Positions 1-7,214 of a DNA stretch of 15,781 nt are shown here, in pieces; position 1 is the first letter of the stretch; each line of letters begins with the position of its first letter. The stretch covers positions 1 through 15,781 of the forward strand of contig CAAGHY010000032.1 of the NCBI GenBank assembly GCA_900769735.1, given 5' to 3'. A program made the position numbers and the translations under genes. Origin of the DNA: Rikenellaceae bacterium. GTDB lineage: Bacteria; Bacteroidota; Bacteroidia; Bacteroidales; UBA932. The notes beneath the pieces were generated by a model. It was not told the DNA's origin. It searched no databases and saw only the letters and a program-made list of their open reading frames with translations.

Positions 1-682
1 AGTAATATTTCAACGGGTTGGTATATTTAAGCTGTTTCCACGGGCGGCTTCCGTGAGGGCGGTGCCACACAGGCTGGTTTGTGAACAGCCAGTTGTTGAA
101 TCCAAGCTCAAGGGCCTTGTGTGAAATTGTAACGTCAAACCAGTTCTTGCCGGCATCAAGCTGTGCGAAATCAAATGCCTCCAGGAATTGTGGAGTAAGT
201 AGAGAGCAGCAGAAACTGCAGTGCTTCTCATATTTCACCACCATATTCTCCTTCCCTTTTGCCGGCAGGTAAGGGTAATTTATATCCCCCTTCTCATCCA
301 CCGTAACAGAGGCGGCAATTGCACATTTCTCCTTCTCCAGAGCACCGTTGAACAAATTCTGGAAAGTATCCTTCTTTACAATCACATCAGACTCCACAAT
401 TGCAAGTCCCCAATTCTTCCCGATAGATTCTTCCCTTGTCATCTTCAGCACAAGAAGATAATTTGGAGAAGGATGGTCTGTGATATCTGAAAGATTTACC
501 AGTCTGAATCCCATCTCTTTTGAGGCCTTCTCCAGAATTGCCGTGTTTTCAGGTGTGCTGAAATCATTGTACACGGTATAAGTGAACGGTACGGAGATTT
601 CAGAGGCAAGGGTTGCCTTTATTGTCTCAAGAGTAAGCTCAATGGAATCCTTTACAGGGGTTATGATGTTAAGACCTTTCAT
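1..682 (-). CDS. Family 2-like glycosyltransferase, 3' end cut by window edge
   Basis: The frame is open from an ATG at 682 down to base 1, giving 227 residues with no stop, so the C-terminus lies outside the window. The N-terminus (MKGLNIITPVKDS) resembles the first beta strand of GT-A transferases. It is followed by a YNDFSTPENT segment (from Tyr38), where family 2 enzymes carry the nucleotide-binding Asp/Ser-Thr motif, and by AIVESDVIV (residues 94-102), which resembles the metal-binding acidic motif ending a central strand. Later features are a Cys-rich patch (HCSFCC) and WFDVTISHKALELG, probably part of the acceptor side. No membrane segment is visible in this part, so a cytoplasmic enzyme transferring sugar from a nucleotide donor is inferred; donor and acceptor are unknown. 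The start lies 1 nt after the stop of the prenyl synthase gene (TAA-A-ATG), so the two are almost certainly co-transcribed. The superfamily call is fairly safe; the exact family is less so. Confidence 0.72.
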   Translation of the reverse strand, partial: MKGLNIITPVKDSIELTLETIKATLASEISVPFTYTVYNDFSTPENTAILEKASKEMGFRLVNLSDITDHPSPNYLLVLKMTREESIGKNWGLAIVESDVIVKKDTFQNLFNGALEKEKCAIAASVTVDEKGDINYPYLPAKGKENMVVKYEKHCSFCCSLLTPQFLEAFDFAQLDAGKNWFDVTISHKALELGFNNWLFTNQPVWHRPHGSRPWKQLKYTNPLKYY

Positions 683-683
683 T

Positions 684-1661
684 TTATTTGATTCTCTTCA
701 CAAGTTTGTCTGCAAACAGCATAAGCTGCTCACGCTGGGCCTGGTTGAAATCAATCTTGTCAATTATTGCAACGGCATTGTTGAAGTAACCCATAATTGC
801 CTTGTTTGCCCCCTCCTTTATGCCAAGTGTTTCATACATCTTCTGCATTCTGGCAATCTTCTCCTCTCCCTGCTCCTCTGTAAGGGCCATTATTGCATTG
901 AGCTCCTGTTTCTGCGCATTGTCTGCAACCTTGAATGACTCAACAAGCAACCAGGTCTTCTTATTGTTGAGGATGTCTCCTCCAATCTTCTTTCCAAAAA
1001 CATTTCCCTGTCCGAAAGTGTCAAACAGGTCATCCTGAATCTGGAATGCAATACCCAGATTGAACGCAAAATCATACAGGGCCTGGGAAACCTTCTCATC
1101 TGCACCTGCAATCAGTGCTCCCATTTTTGCAGAGCAGGCAATAAGCACGGCAGTCTTCAGGCTGATCATTGAGATATAATCCTCCATTGTTATGTAAGGG
1201 ATATTCTCAAAGTTCATATCATACTGCTGTCCTTCGCACACCTGGGCTGCAGTCCTTGAAAACAGTGCCAGAACCTGAGGCAACACCTCTCCAGGACATT
1301 TTGCAAGAAGCTCATATGCTTTGATGCTCATTACATCTCCGCTCAGGATGGCAATGTTGTCATTCCATTTCCTGTATACGGTCTGCTGTCCTCTGCGCAG
1401 CTCAGCCTGGTCCATAATGTCATCGTGGATAAGGGTGAAGCCGTGGAAAATCTCAAGCGCAAGGGCAGGATACAGTACCGGTTTGTCTATTTTGTCAGAG
1501 AAGAGATTATATGCAAGAAGGCAAAGCTCAGGGCGCAATCTCTTGCCACCAATTGAAATCATATATTCAATGGGTTCATACAGCTCTTTAGGCTCTTGTC
1601 TCAAATCAAGAGCTGCCAGCCCGTTCTCTACATACTTGTCAAGTTCTGATATTGTAAACAT
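684..1661 (-). CDS. Polyprenyl (trans-isoprenyl) diphosphate synthase, probably short chain
   Basis: This 325-residue protein is a class I trans-prenyltransferase, which condenses isopentenyl diphosphate onto allylic diphosphates in the cytoplasm. The expected landmarks occur in order: GGKRLRP (residues 38-44), which binds IPP; the first Asp-rich motif DDIMD (80-84) followed by LRRG; and the second Asp-rich motif QDDLFD (209-214), which hold the magnesium ions and the allylic diphosphate. The length fits the family. The first motif is the plain DDxxD form, without the two-residue insertion of bacterial FPP synthases, and the fifth residue before it is Phe75. In archaeal GGPP synthases a bulky residue there stops elongation near C20, so a GGPP-like product is inferred rather than octaprenyl. 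An in-frame ATG 15 codons upstream (1706) exists, but 1661 was chosen because MFTISELDKY fits family N-termini and a promoter-like sequence lies between the two. A glycosyltransferase gene follows after 1 nt. Confidence 0.9.
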   Translation of the reverse strand: MFTISELDKYVENGLAALDLRQEPKELYEPIEYMISIGGKRLRPELCLLAYNLFSDKIDKPVLYPALALEIFHGFTLIHDDIMDQAELRRGQQTVYRKWNDNIAILSGDVMSIKAYELLAKCPGEVLPQVLALFSRTAAQVCEGQQYDMNFENIPYITMEDYISMISLKTAVLIACSAKMGALIAGADEKVSQALYDFAFNLGIAFQIQDDLFDTFGQGNVFGKKIGGDILNNKKTWLLVESFKVADNAQKQELNAIMALTEEQGEEKIARMQKMYETLGIKEGANKAIMGYFNNAVAIIDKIDFNQAQREQLMLFADKLVKRIK

Positions 1662-1685
1662 ACTTCTTAAAAAACTTTTCTCAGG

Positions 1686-1693
1686 CAAAGTTA
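1686..1693 (-). promoter_or_regulatory. Putative -7 element of the prenyl synthase operon
   Basis: Read on the minus strand these bases are TAACTTTG, an exact match to the Bacteroides -7 consensus TAnnTTTG. A start site near 1680 would leave a leader of about 20 nt before the ATG at 1661. A TTTG on the same strand at 1706-1709 is only 12 bp away instead of the usual 19 or so, so the -33 part is weak. It supports starting the gene at 1661, since the upstream ATG at 1706 would lie above the transcription start. Confidence 0.45.
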
Positions 1694-1713
1694 ATGGTTT
1701 TTGCACAAATTGC

Positions 1714-1721
1714 TATCTTTA
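1714..1721 (+). promoter_or_regulatory. Putative -7 element for rsgA
   Basis: TATCTTTA matches the Bacteroides -7 consensus TAnnTTTG at all but the last base. Initiation near 1727 would give a leader of about 19 nt to the ATG at 1746. No good TTTG is present about 19 bp upstream, so this rests on one element and on its position in the divergent intergenic region. Confidence 0.35.
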
Positions 1722-1745
1722 CACACTCGCATTCCGGCAATAATT

Positions 1746-2678
1746 ATGGATATGGCAAACAAAGCAACAGTTGTAAAACATACAGGCAGTCACTACCTCC
1801 TTTCAAAGCTTCCGCAGTGGGAACTTTTCCCTGCAGTGATCAAAGGAAAGCTCCGCTTGAAGGGATTCAATTCAACCAACCCCATTGCGGTGGGAGATGT
1901 TGTTGAATATGAGGGTGGAGAGGGTGAGCTGGCCACAATAAAGAACATCCTTCCAAGGAAAAACTACATAATAAGGAAATCTACAAATTTGTCCCGACAG
2001 TCCCATATCATTGCCAGCAACCTGGATATGGTATTCCTCATTGTAACTGTGGAACTGCCGGAGGTTAAACTTCCTTTTGTAGACCGTTTCCTTGTAACCT
2101 GCGAAGCATACAACGTGCCGGTAACCATAATCCTCAACAAGATGGACATCTACTCTCCTGAGGCCCTCCAGATGGTGGAGGCTTTCAAGGAGATCTATTC
2201 GCACGCCGGATACAGGATAATTGAGAGTTCTGCAGCCACCGGGTTGGGGCTTGATGAGATACGTGAGAGCTGCAAGGATAAGGTTGTATTGTTCTCCGGA
2301 CAATCCGGAGTGGGTAAATCTTCACTTATCAGTGCATTGGACCCTAATCTGAACCTCAGGGTTGGCGAGATTTCGGCATATCACCAGCAGGGCAAGCATA
2401 CCACCACATTCTATGAGATGCACCCTATTGCTACAGGGGGATTTGTGATTGACACTCCGGGTATCAGGGGGTTCGGCCTTGTGGATGTATCCCAGCTTGA
2501 ACTTAGCGGATATTTCCCTGAGATGCTCCGCATTGAGGACAATTGCCGTTTTGCCCCGTGTACACATACTCACGAACCTGGCTGTGCCGTTAAGGAGGCT
2601 GTGGAGAACGGAGAAATTTCCGTTGAGAGATACGAGTCCTATTTGGGTATGCTTGATGAGCAGACAAAATACAGGTAG
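1746..2678 (+). CDS. rsgA: Ribosome small subunit-dependent GTPase A (RsgA/YjeQ)
   Basis: RsgA binds the decoding region of immature 30S subunits and uses GTP hydrolysis in late 30S maturation, releasing assembly factors. The 310-residue protein has the family's three-part layout: an N-terminal OB-fold (about 1-75), a circularly permuted GTPase domain and a C-terminal zinc finger. The permutation is visible because G4 (NKMD, 131-134) precedes the P-loop (GQSGVGKSS, 185-193), the switch I threonines (GKHTTT, 216-221) and G3 (DTPG, 236-239). The zinc ligands fit C-x4-C-x-H-x5-C: Cys267, Cys272, His274, Cys280. The frame extends upstream to 1701, but 1746 was preferred because MDMANKATV leads directly into the OB-fold and the -7-like element would fall inside a longer reading. 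ATG at 1752 is an equally possible start. The MATE gene begins 8 nt after the stop. Confidence 0.96.
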   Translation: MDMANKATVVKHTGSHYLLSKLPQWELFPAVIKGKLRLKGFNSTNPIAVGDVVEYEGGEGELATIKNILPRKNYIIRKSTNLSRQSHIIASNLDMVFLIVTVELPEVKLPFVDRFLVTCEAYNVPVTIILNKMDIYSPEALQMVEAFKEIYSHAGYRIIESSAATGLGLDEIRESCKDKVVLFSGQSGVGKSSLISALDPNLNLRVGEISAYHQQGKHTTTFYEMHPIATGGFVIDTPGIRGFGLVDVSQLELSGYFPEMLRIEDNCRFAPCTHTHEPGCAVKEAVENGEISVERYESYLGMLDEQTKYR

Positions 2679-2686
2679 CCCAATAT

Positions 2687-3979
2687 ATGAACAGGACGGT
2701 CCTTAAACTGGCAATCCCAAGCATTTTTGCAAACATAACTGTACCTCTTGTAGGTATGGCTGATACAGCCATAGCCGGCAGGATGGGTGATGCTTCCGTT
2801 TTGGGTGGAATAGCAATAGCTTCAATGCTGTTTGACCTCCTTTACTGGAATATGGGATTCCTCAGGATGGGAACCGGAGGTATGGTAGCCCAGGCATATG
2901 GAAGGAGGGATTTCAGGGAGGCAATGAATGTGTATGCCCTGGGAATGGCCACTGCCCTTGGGTTTGCTTTTCTCTTTCTGGCTTTGCAATATCTGTATGT
3001 AGAGGCCGCATTCCATTTCATAGAGTGTTCACCTCAGGTTGAGGCTTTGGCAAGGGAGTATTTCTTCATAAGGATTTGGGCTGCTCCAGCCACACTTTCA
3101 CTTAATGTATTCAAAGGTTTCTTTATAGGGATGCAGAATGCCGTAAGTCCTATGGCAGTGGATGTTACGGTTAATATATCCAATGTGCTCTTCAGTATTT
3201 TCTTCGCCTTTTATGCAGGATTGGGATTCAGCGGCATAGCCTGGGGAACTCTGGTTGCACAGTATACAGGTATGGCTTTGGCCATAACCCTTATGCTGGT
3301 GTATTACCGTAAGCTTTTCCATTATATAGATTTGAAGTCCAGCCTCAAGCTTCAGAAGGTGAAACGGTTCTTTATGCTCAATGCAGACCTTTTTGTAAGG
3401 TCGCTCAGTTTCCTTTTCATCTATGCCGGTCTTACCTCAATTGCTGCAAAATATGGTGATGTGGCCCTTGCTGTAAGCTCCATTATGATGAAGCTGATGC
3501 TCCTCTACTCATATTTTGTGGACGGGTTTGCGTATGCAGGGGAAGCGCTGTCGGGAAGATACATTGGTGCCAGGGACAAAGACTCTTTGAGGAGGGCGGT
3601 GAAGGTGATTTTCATCTGGTGCGGAGGCATTGGGGTGGTTTCAACTTTCGGTTATTGGGCAGGCGGTGAGTGGCTGTTCAAGTTTATGGCTACAGATCCG
3701 GTTGTAATTGCTGAGTCTGCCAGGTTCTTGCCGTGGCTGCTCATTATGCCGCTGGTGAGTTGCGTGGCGTTCACTTGGGACGGCATATATATTGGGGCAA
3801 CCGCCACCAGAGCCATCAGAAACTCAATGTTGTGGGCTGTTGTGGGCTTCTTTTTGAGCTATTGGATTTTCAGGGAGCCTTACGGCGTGCAGTCTTTGTG
3901 GGTTGGATATATGGTTCATCTGGTTGTAAGAACGGTATATCTTACTGTTGCAGCCAAAAAAGAGGTTTTTGAAGCATAG
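2687..3979 (+). CDS. MATE-family efflux transporter, DinF-like
   Basis: This 430-residue, highly hydrophobic protein has the length and roughly twelve membrane segments expected of a MATE antiporter, which exports organic cations, drugs or metabolites across the inner membrane using a proton or sodium gradient. The first segment reads LAIPSIFANITVPLVGMADT, a typical DinF-branch opening, with an acidic residue (Asp26) followed by TAIAGRMG. Related signatures in the body are GMQNAVSPMAVDV and the second-half segments between about residues 230 and 420. Asp26 may be the coupling acid known from the first helix of DinF-type structures; that is inference from position. The substrate cannot be read from sequence. 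The gene starts 8 nt after rsgA with no promoter or terminator between, so it is probably co-transcribed. A short spacer with its own promoter-like sequence follows. Confidence 0.93.
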   Translation: MNRTVLKLAIPSIFANITVPLVGMADTAIAGRMGDASVLGGIAIASMLFDLLYWNMGFLRMGTGGMVAQAYGRRDFREAMNVYALGMATALGFAFLFLALQYLYVEAAFHFIECSPQVEALAREYFFIRIWAAPATLSLNVFKGFFIGMQNAVSPMAVDVTVNISNVLFSIFFAFYAGLGFSGIAWGTLVAQYTGMALAITLMLVYYRKLFHYIDLKSSLKLQKVKRFFMLNADLFVRSLSFLFIYAGLTSIAAKYGDVALAVSSIMMKLMLLYSYFVDGFAYAGEALSGRYIGARDKDSLRRAVKVIFIWCGGIGVVSTFGYWAGGEWLFKFMATDPVVIAESARFLPWLLIMPLVSCVAFTWDGIYIGATATRAIRNSMLWAVVGFFLSYWIFREPYGVQSLWVGYMVHLVVRTVYLTVAAKKEVFEA

Positions 3980-3997
3980 AAAAAATTCCTAACTTTA
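3968..3997 (+). promoter_or_regulatory. Putative promoter for the tricorn-type peptidase gene
   Basis: TTTG at 3968-3971, inside the last codons of the MATE gene, is followed after 18 bp by TAACTTTA at 3990-3997. This matches the Bacteroides pattern TTTG-N19-TAnnTTTG except for one base and one bp of spacing. The start site would fall near 4004, about 19 nt before the ATG at 4023. A second offset candidate (TA-GAC-TTTG ending at 4004) overlaps it. Confidence 0.45.
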
Positions 3998-4020
3998 GAC
4001 TTTGAATCTAAGAAAGGAAT
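3985..4020. repeat. Interrupted inverted repeat before the peptidase gene
   Basis: Two nested perfect arm pairs fill most of the 43-bp spacer: outer ATTCCT (3985-3990) with AGGAAT (4015-4020), and inner TTAGA (3995-3999) with TCTAA (4007-4011) around a 7-nt loop. The right outer arm contains AAGGA a few bases before the ATG, so folding would hide it. The left outer arm touches the -7-like promoter element. It lacks a T-tract, so it is a poor terminator. It could be an operator, a leader fold or chance. Confidence 0.4.
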
Positions 4021-4022
4021 TT

Positions 4023-7000
4023 ATGAAAAAACTGACTCTTTTATTATTTGTCCTACTGCCGTTCTTTGCAGTAGCGGAAACATTGCATTTTCCATATAAC
4101 CCGTCATTGTCTCCTGATGGTGAGACAATCTATTTCTCTTATGACGGTGACATTTTCAATGTGCCTGCCAAAGGCGGCCTGGCTATGAGACTTGTCTCTT
4201 TGGGTGGTCAGGAGAGTAATCCAAAGGTATCCCCTTGCGGCAAGTATCTTGCATTCGCCTCTGATATCCAGGGTAATAATGATGTATATATTGTTCCGCT
4301 TGCTGGGGGTAATGTAAAACGTCTTACCTGGCACGAGGGCAATGATGTGCCAAGCGGCTGGAGCAAGGATTCCAAATACATCTATTTTGAGACAGACAGG
4401 GCAAACGGCAAAACCACCTACAAGGTTCCGGTTGCCGGCGGTACACCTGTGAGACTTCTTCAGGGCTATTTCAATACAATAGTGAATGTGGCTGAGAATC
4501 CAGTTACAGGAGAGTTCTATTTCAATGAATCAAACGAGAGCAGAAGTTTCCCTACCAGAAAGCATTATGTTGGTGACCACAACCCTAATGTGAAGAGCTG
4601 GAACCCTGCAACTAAAGCGTATAAGGAGCTTACCTCTTATGAGGGTAAGGATGCGTGGCCAATGGCAGACAAGAACGGAAACTTGTACTATGTTACAGAC
4701 AGATTCAACAAAGAGTCAAACATTGCAAAACATAACCCTGCAGGTGAGCCTGCACAGCTTACATCATTCAATCAGTCTGTACAGTACCCTTCAGTGAGCT
4801 ACAACGGCAATGCTATGGTGTTTATCCTGGAGTACAAGATCCATTATATGGATATGGCAACAGGCAAGGTGGTTGTTCCTCAGATTGCAGTTGCAGACAA
4901 CAATGTGGACATTGAGCGCCAGGTAAAGGACGCTGTACCTAATGCAGTTGCGGTTTCGCCTGACGGAAAGAAATTTGCAATGGCAATCAGAGGCTTGCTA
5001 TATGTGAGTGATGCTGAGGGCAAATACCAGCACAAACTTGCAACTCCTGAGAATGAGAGGGTTGATGAGATTGTCTGGGGCAAGGACAACAATACCCTTT
5101 ACTACACCAGAACAGACAAGGGATTTACAGCATTGTACGCAATCAAGGCAGACGGATCTGCAGCGGAGAAGCTTATAAGCAAGGCTGATTGCAATATCAA
5201 GAGTCTTGAGATGTCGCATAAAAAGGACAAGATTGCTTTTGTGCAGGGCAACAAGTCTGTAATGAGTGTGAATCTTAAAGACAATTCTGTTGAGAAACTT
5301 GCAGACGCTGAGTTCTGGTCATTCAACAGATATACACTTAACTTCTCATTTGATGATTCATACCTTGCATTTGAGGCAATGAACCATTTTGAGAGGGACA
5401 TTTACCTGTACTCGTTCAAGGAGAAAAAGCTGCATAATCTAACCAACTCAGCCTGCAGCGAGGGACAGCCTTGTTTTTCTCCCGATGGCAAATACCTTTT
5501 CTTGGGTGCAAACCTTTCAGGCACATCTTTCCCAAGAGGTGGCGGTGCCAATAGTGTATACAAGCTTCCTTTGATGGATTACAATACAAAACCATTCAAG
5601 TCTGAAATCTACGACAAACTGTTTGAGGCACCGAAAGATGAGGTGAAGGGAGAGAAAGAGGCAGTGAAGGATAACAAGAAAGGTGACAAGAAGGGTGACA
5701 AGAAAGGCAAGGAGGCTGCTCCAGAGGCTAAAGAGAAAAAGGCACCTGCTGCACCTGAGGTGAAGGTTGATTTCAATGATGTGTTCAGAAGAATGGAGCG
5801 TATGGATTTCAAGGGGGGATGGTCTTTGTACACTTTCAAGAGCAAGGATAAAGAGTGGCTTATTGTATCCGGCAGAGAGGGCGTTCAGGCATTGGAGATT
5901 TCAAACCCATATGCAGAACCAAAAAACATCAAGGACCTTAAACGCGGTACGCTTATCAATTCAGACAAGGACCTTTATGCAGTATCGGGTGCTGACATCT
6001 ACAAAATTGATTTGAATTCAGGCAGGGCAACCAAGGCTGCAATAATAAAGAAAGAGGTGGAGAAGAACATCAAGGAAGAGTTTGAACAGATGTTCTATGA
6101 GGCTTGGGGCCTGATGGACCAGAACTTCTATGATGTGAACTTCCACGGTGTGGACTGGAAAGCTAAAAGAGACTATTACGCTTCATTCCTGCCTTACATA
6201 AGAAGCAGAGCCAACCTTTCTACATTGTTCAATGATATGCTTGGTGAGCTCAATTCATCTCATTTGGGATTCCGCGGTGTTCAGGGACTTGAGTACAGGG
6301 CACCTCAAACAAAAACATACAGTGCTGAGACCGGTATTATCTGGAACAACAGCAATCCGTATATGGTAGAGCGTACAATTATAGGTTCCCCTGCCCATAA
6401 TGTGGATACAGATGTACGCAAAGGTGACGTGCTTGTGGCTGTAAACGGCCAGAGGGTTTCTGCAGACAGAAACAGGGAGAGCTATCTTGCATCATCGGTT
6501 AAGGAGTCTGAGGTCAAATTCACTTTCAGCAGAGGCGGTAAGGAGTTTGATGTAAAAATCCACACCCTTCCTTACGGAGAACTTAAGAATCTGCTTTATA
6601 CAGAGTGGGAGTCAGACAACAGGGCAAGAGTTGACAAACTTGGCAAAGGCCGCATTGGTTATACACATATGAGGGCAATGAGTGCCGGTGATCTTGAGAA
6701 CTTCCTTGTTGATATGCATACGAGAATGGTGGGCAAAGAGGCTTTGATTCTGGATTTGCGTTACAACAATGGTGGTAATGTCCATAAAGAGGTGTTGGAT
6801 TTCCTAACCCACAAGGCTCACTTCAACTGGGCGTTCAGGGACAACAAGACCAGTACACATCCTAATGTTGCCCTTGGTGACATTCCTGTAGTGGCATTGG
6901 TGAATGAGAGGAGCTTGTCAGATGCAGAGGTAACATCAAACGGTATCAAGACTCTTGGATTGGCAACAATTGTAGGTACTGAAACTTACCGTTGGATTAT

Positions 7001-7205
7001 CTTCACATCAGGAGCATCGCTTATTGACGGCACTTATTTGCGTCTTCCTGCTTGGGGATGTTACTCACTGGATGGAAAAGATTTGGAGGTTACAGGTGTT
7101 AAACCTGATATATATGTAAAGAATACCGCAAAAGACAGGGAGGAGGGTAAAGATCCTCAGCTTGAGCGTGGTATTGAAGAGGTTTTGCGCCAGTTGAACA
7201 AATAA
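4023..7205 (+). CDS. Secreted tricorn-type S41 peptidase with beta-propeller and PDZ domains
   Basis: The 1060-residue product starts with a signal peptide (KK, hydrophobic stretch, then AVA before Glu20), so it should act outside the cytoplasm, probably in the periplasm. Residues from about 25 to 670 carry repeated propeller-like strands (YNPSLSPDGETIYFSYDGDIF, then NPKVSPCGKYLAFASD, CFSPDGKYLFLGA). A Lys/Glu/Ala-rich stretch lies at about 536-581, a PDZ domain at about 768-850, and the S41 catalytic core after that. Compared with tricorn of Thermoplasma (Ser745, His746, Ser965, Asp966, Glu1023, as I recall them), the counterparts are Ser746-His747 in NSSHLGFRG, Ser966-Asp967 in NERSLSDAE and probably Glu1022 in LEVTGVKPD, so it should be an active serine peptidase. 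Asp967 would favour basic residues at the cleavage site. The start was chosen over an in-frame ATG at 4002 because the signal peptide begins at 4023. fbp follows after 9 nt. The biological substrate is unknown. Confidence 0.92.
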   Translation: MKKLTLLLFVLLPFFAVAETLHFPYNPSLSPDGETIYFSYDGDIFNVPAKGGLAMRLVSLGGQESNPKVSPCGKYLAFASDIQGNNDVYIVPLAGGNVKRLTWHEGNDVPSGWSKDSKYIYFETDRANGKTTYKVPVAGGTPVRLLQGYFNTIVNVAENPVTGEFYFNESNESRSFPTRKHYVGDHNPNVKSWNPATKAYKELTSYEGKDAWPMADKNGNLYYVTDRFNKESNIAKHNPAGEPAQLTSFNQSVQYPSVSYNGNAMVFILEYKIHYMDMATGKVVVPQIAVADNNVDIERQVKDAVPNAVAVSPDGKKFAMAIRGLLYVSDAEGKYQHKLATPENERVDEIVWGKDNNTLYYTRTDKGFTALYAIKADGSAAEKLISKADCNIKSLEMSHKKDKIAFVQGNKSVMSVNLKDNSVEKLADAEFWSFNRYTLNFSFDDSYLAFEAMNHFERDIYLYSFKEKKLHNLTNSACSEGQPCFSPDGKYLFLGANLSGTSFPRGGGANSVYKLPLMDYNTKPFKSEIYDKLFEAPKDEVKGEKEAVKDNKKGDKKGDKKGKEAAPEAKEKKAPAAPEVKVDFNDVFRRMERMDFKGGWSLYTFKSKDKEWLIVSGREGVQALEISNPYAEPKNIKDLKRGTLINSDKDLYAVSGADIYKIDLNSGRATKAAIIKKEVEKNIKEEFEQMFYEAWGLMDQNFYDVNFHGVDWKAKRDYYASFLPYIRSRANLSTLFNDMLGELNSSHLGFRGVQGLEYRAPQTKTYSAETGIIWNNSNPYMVERTIIGSPAHNVDTDVRKGDVLVAVNGQRVSADRNRESYLASSVKESEVKFTFSRGGKEFDVKIHTLPYGELKNLLYTEWESDNRARVDKLGKGRIGYTHMRAMSAGDLENFLVDMHTRMVGKEALILDLRYNNGGNVHKEVLDFLTHKAHFNWAFRDNKTSTHPNVALGDIPVVALVNERSLSDAEVTSNGIKTLGLATIVGTETYRWIIFTSGASLIDGTYLRLPAWGCYSLDGKDLEVTGVKPDIYVKNTAKDREEGKDPQLERGIEEVLRQLNK
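5674..5709 (+). repeat. Three tandem 12-bp units inside the peptidase gene
   Basis: The unit ACAAGAAAGGTG occurs at 5674-5685, then with one change at 5686-5697 and with two changes at 5698-5709. It encodes Asn/Asp-Lys-Lys-Gly repeats in the charged insert of the tricorn-type peptidase. In-frame multiples of 12 bp can expand or contract without a frameshift, so the insert length may vary between strains. Confidence 0.8.
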
Positions 7206-7214
7206 TGAAATTTT

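Noticed and set aside
4002..4022. Seven-residue upstream extension of the tricorn-type peptidase
   Set aside because: The residues precede a normal signal peptide that starts with MKK at 4023, and the candidate promoter would start transcription at about 4004, inside the extension.
5674..5709. Short tandem repeats considered as a CRISPR-like array
   Set aside because: Units are 12 bp, directly abutting with no spacers, and lie in frame inside a protein gene.
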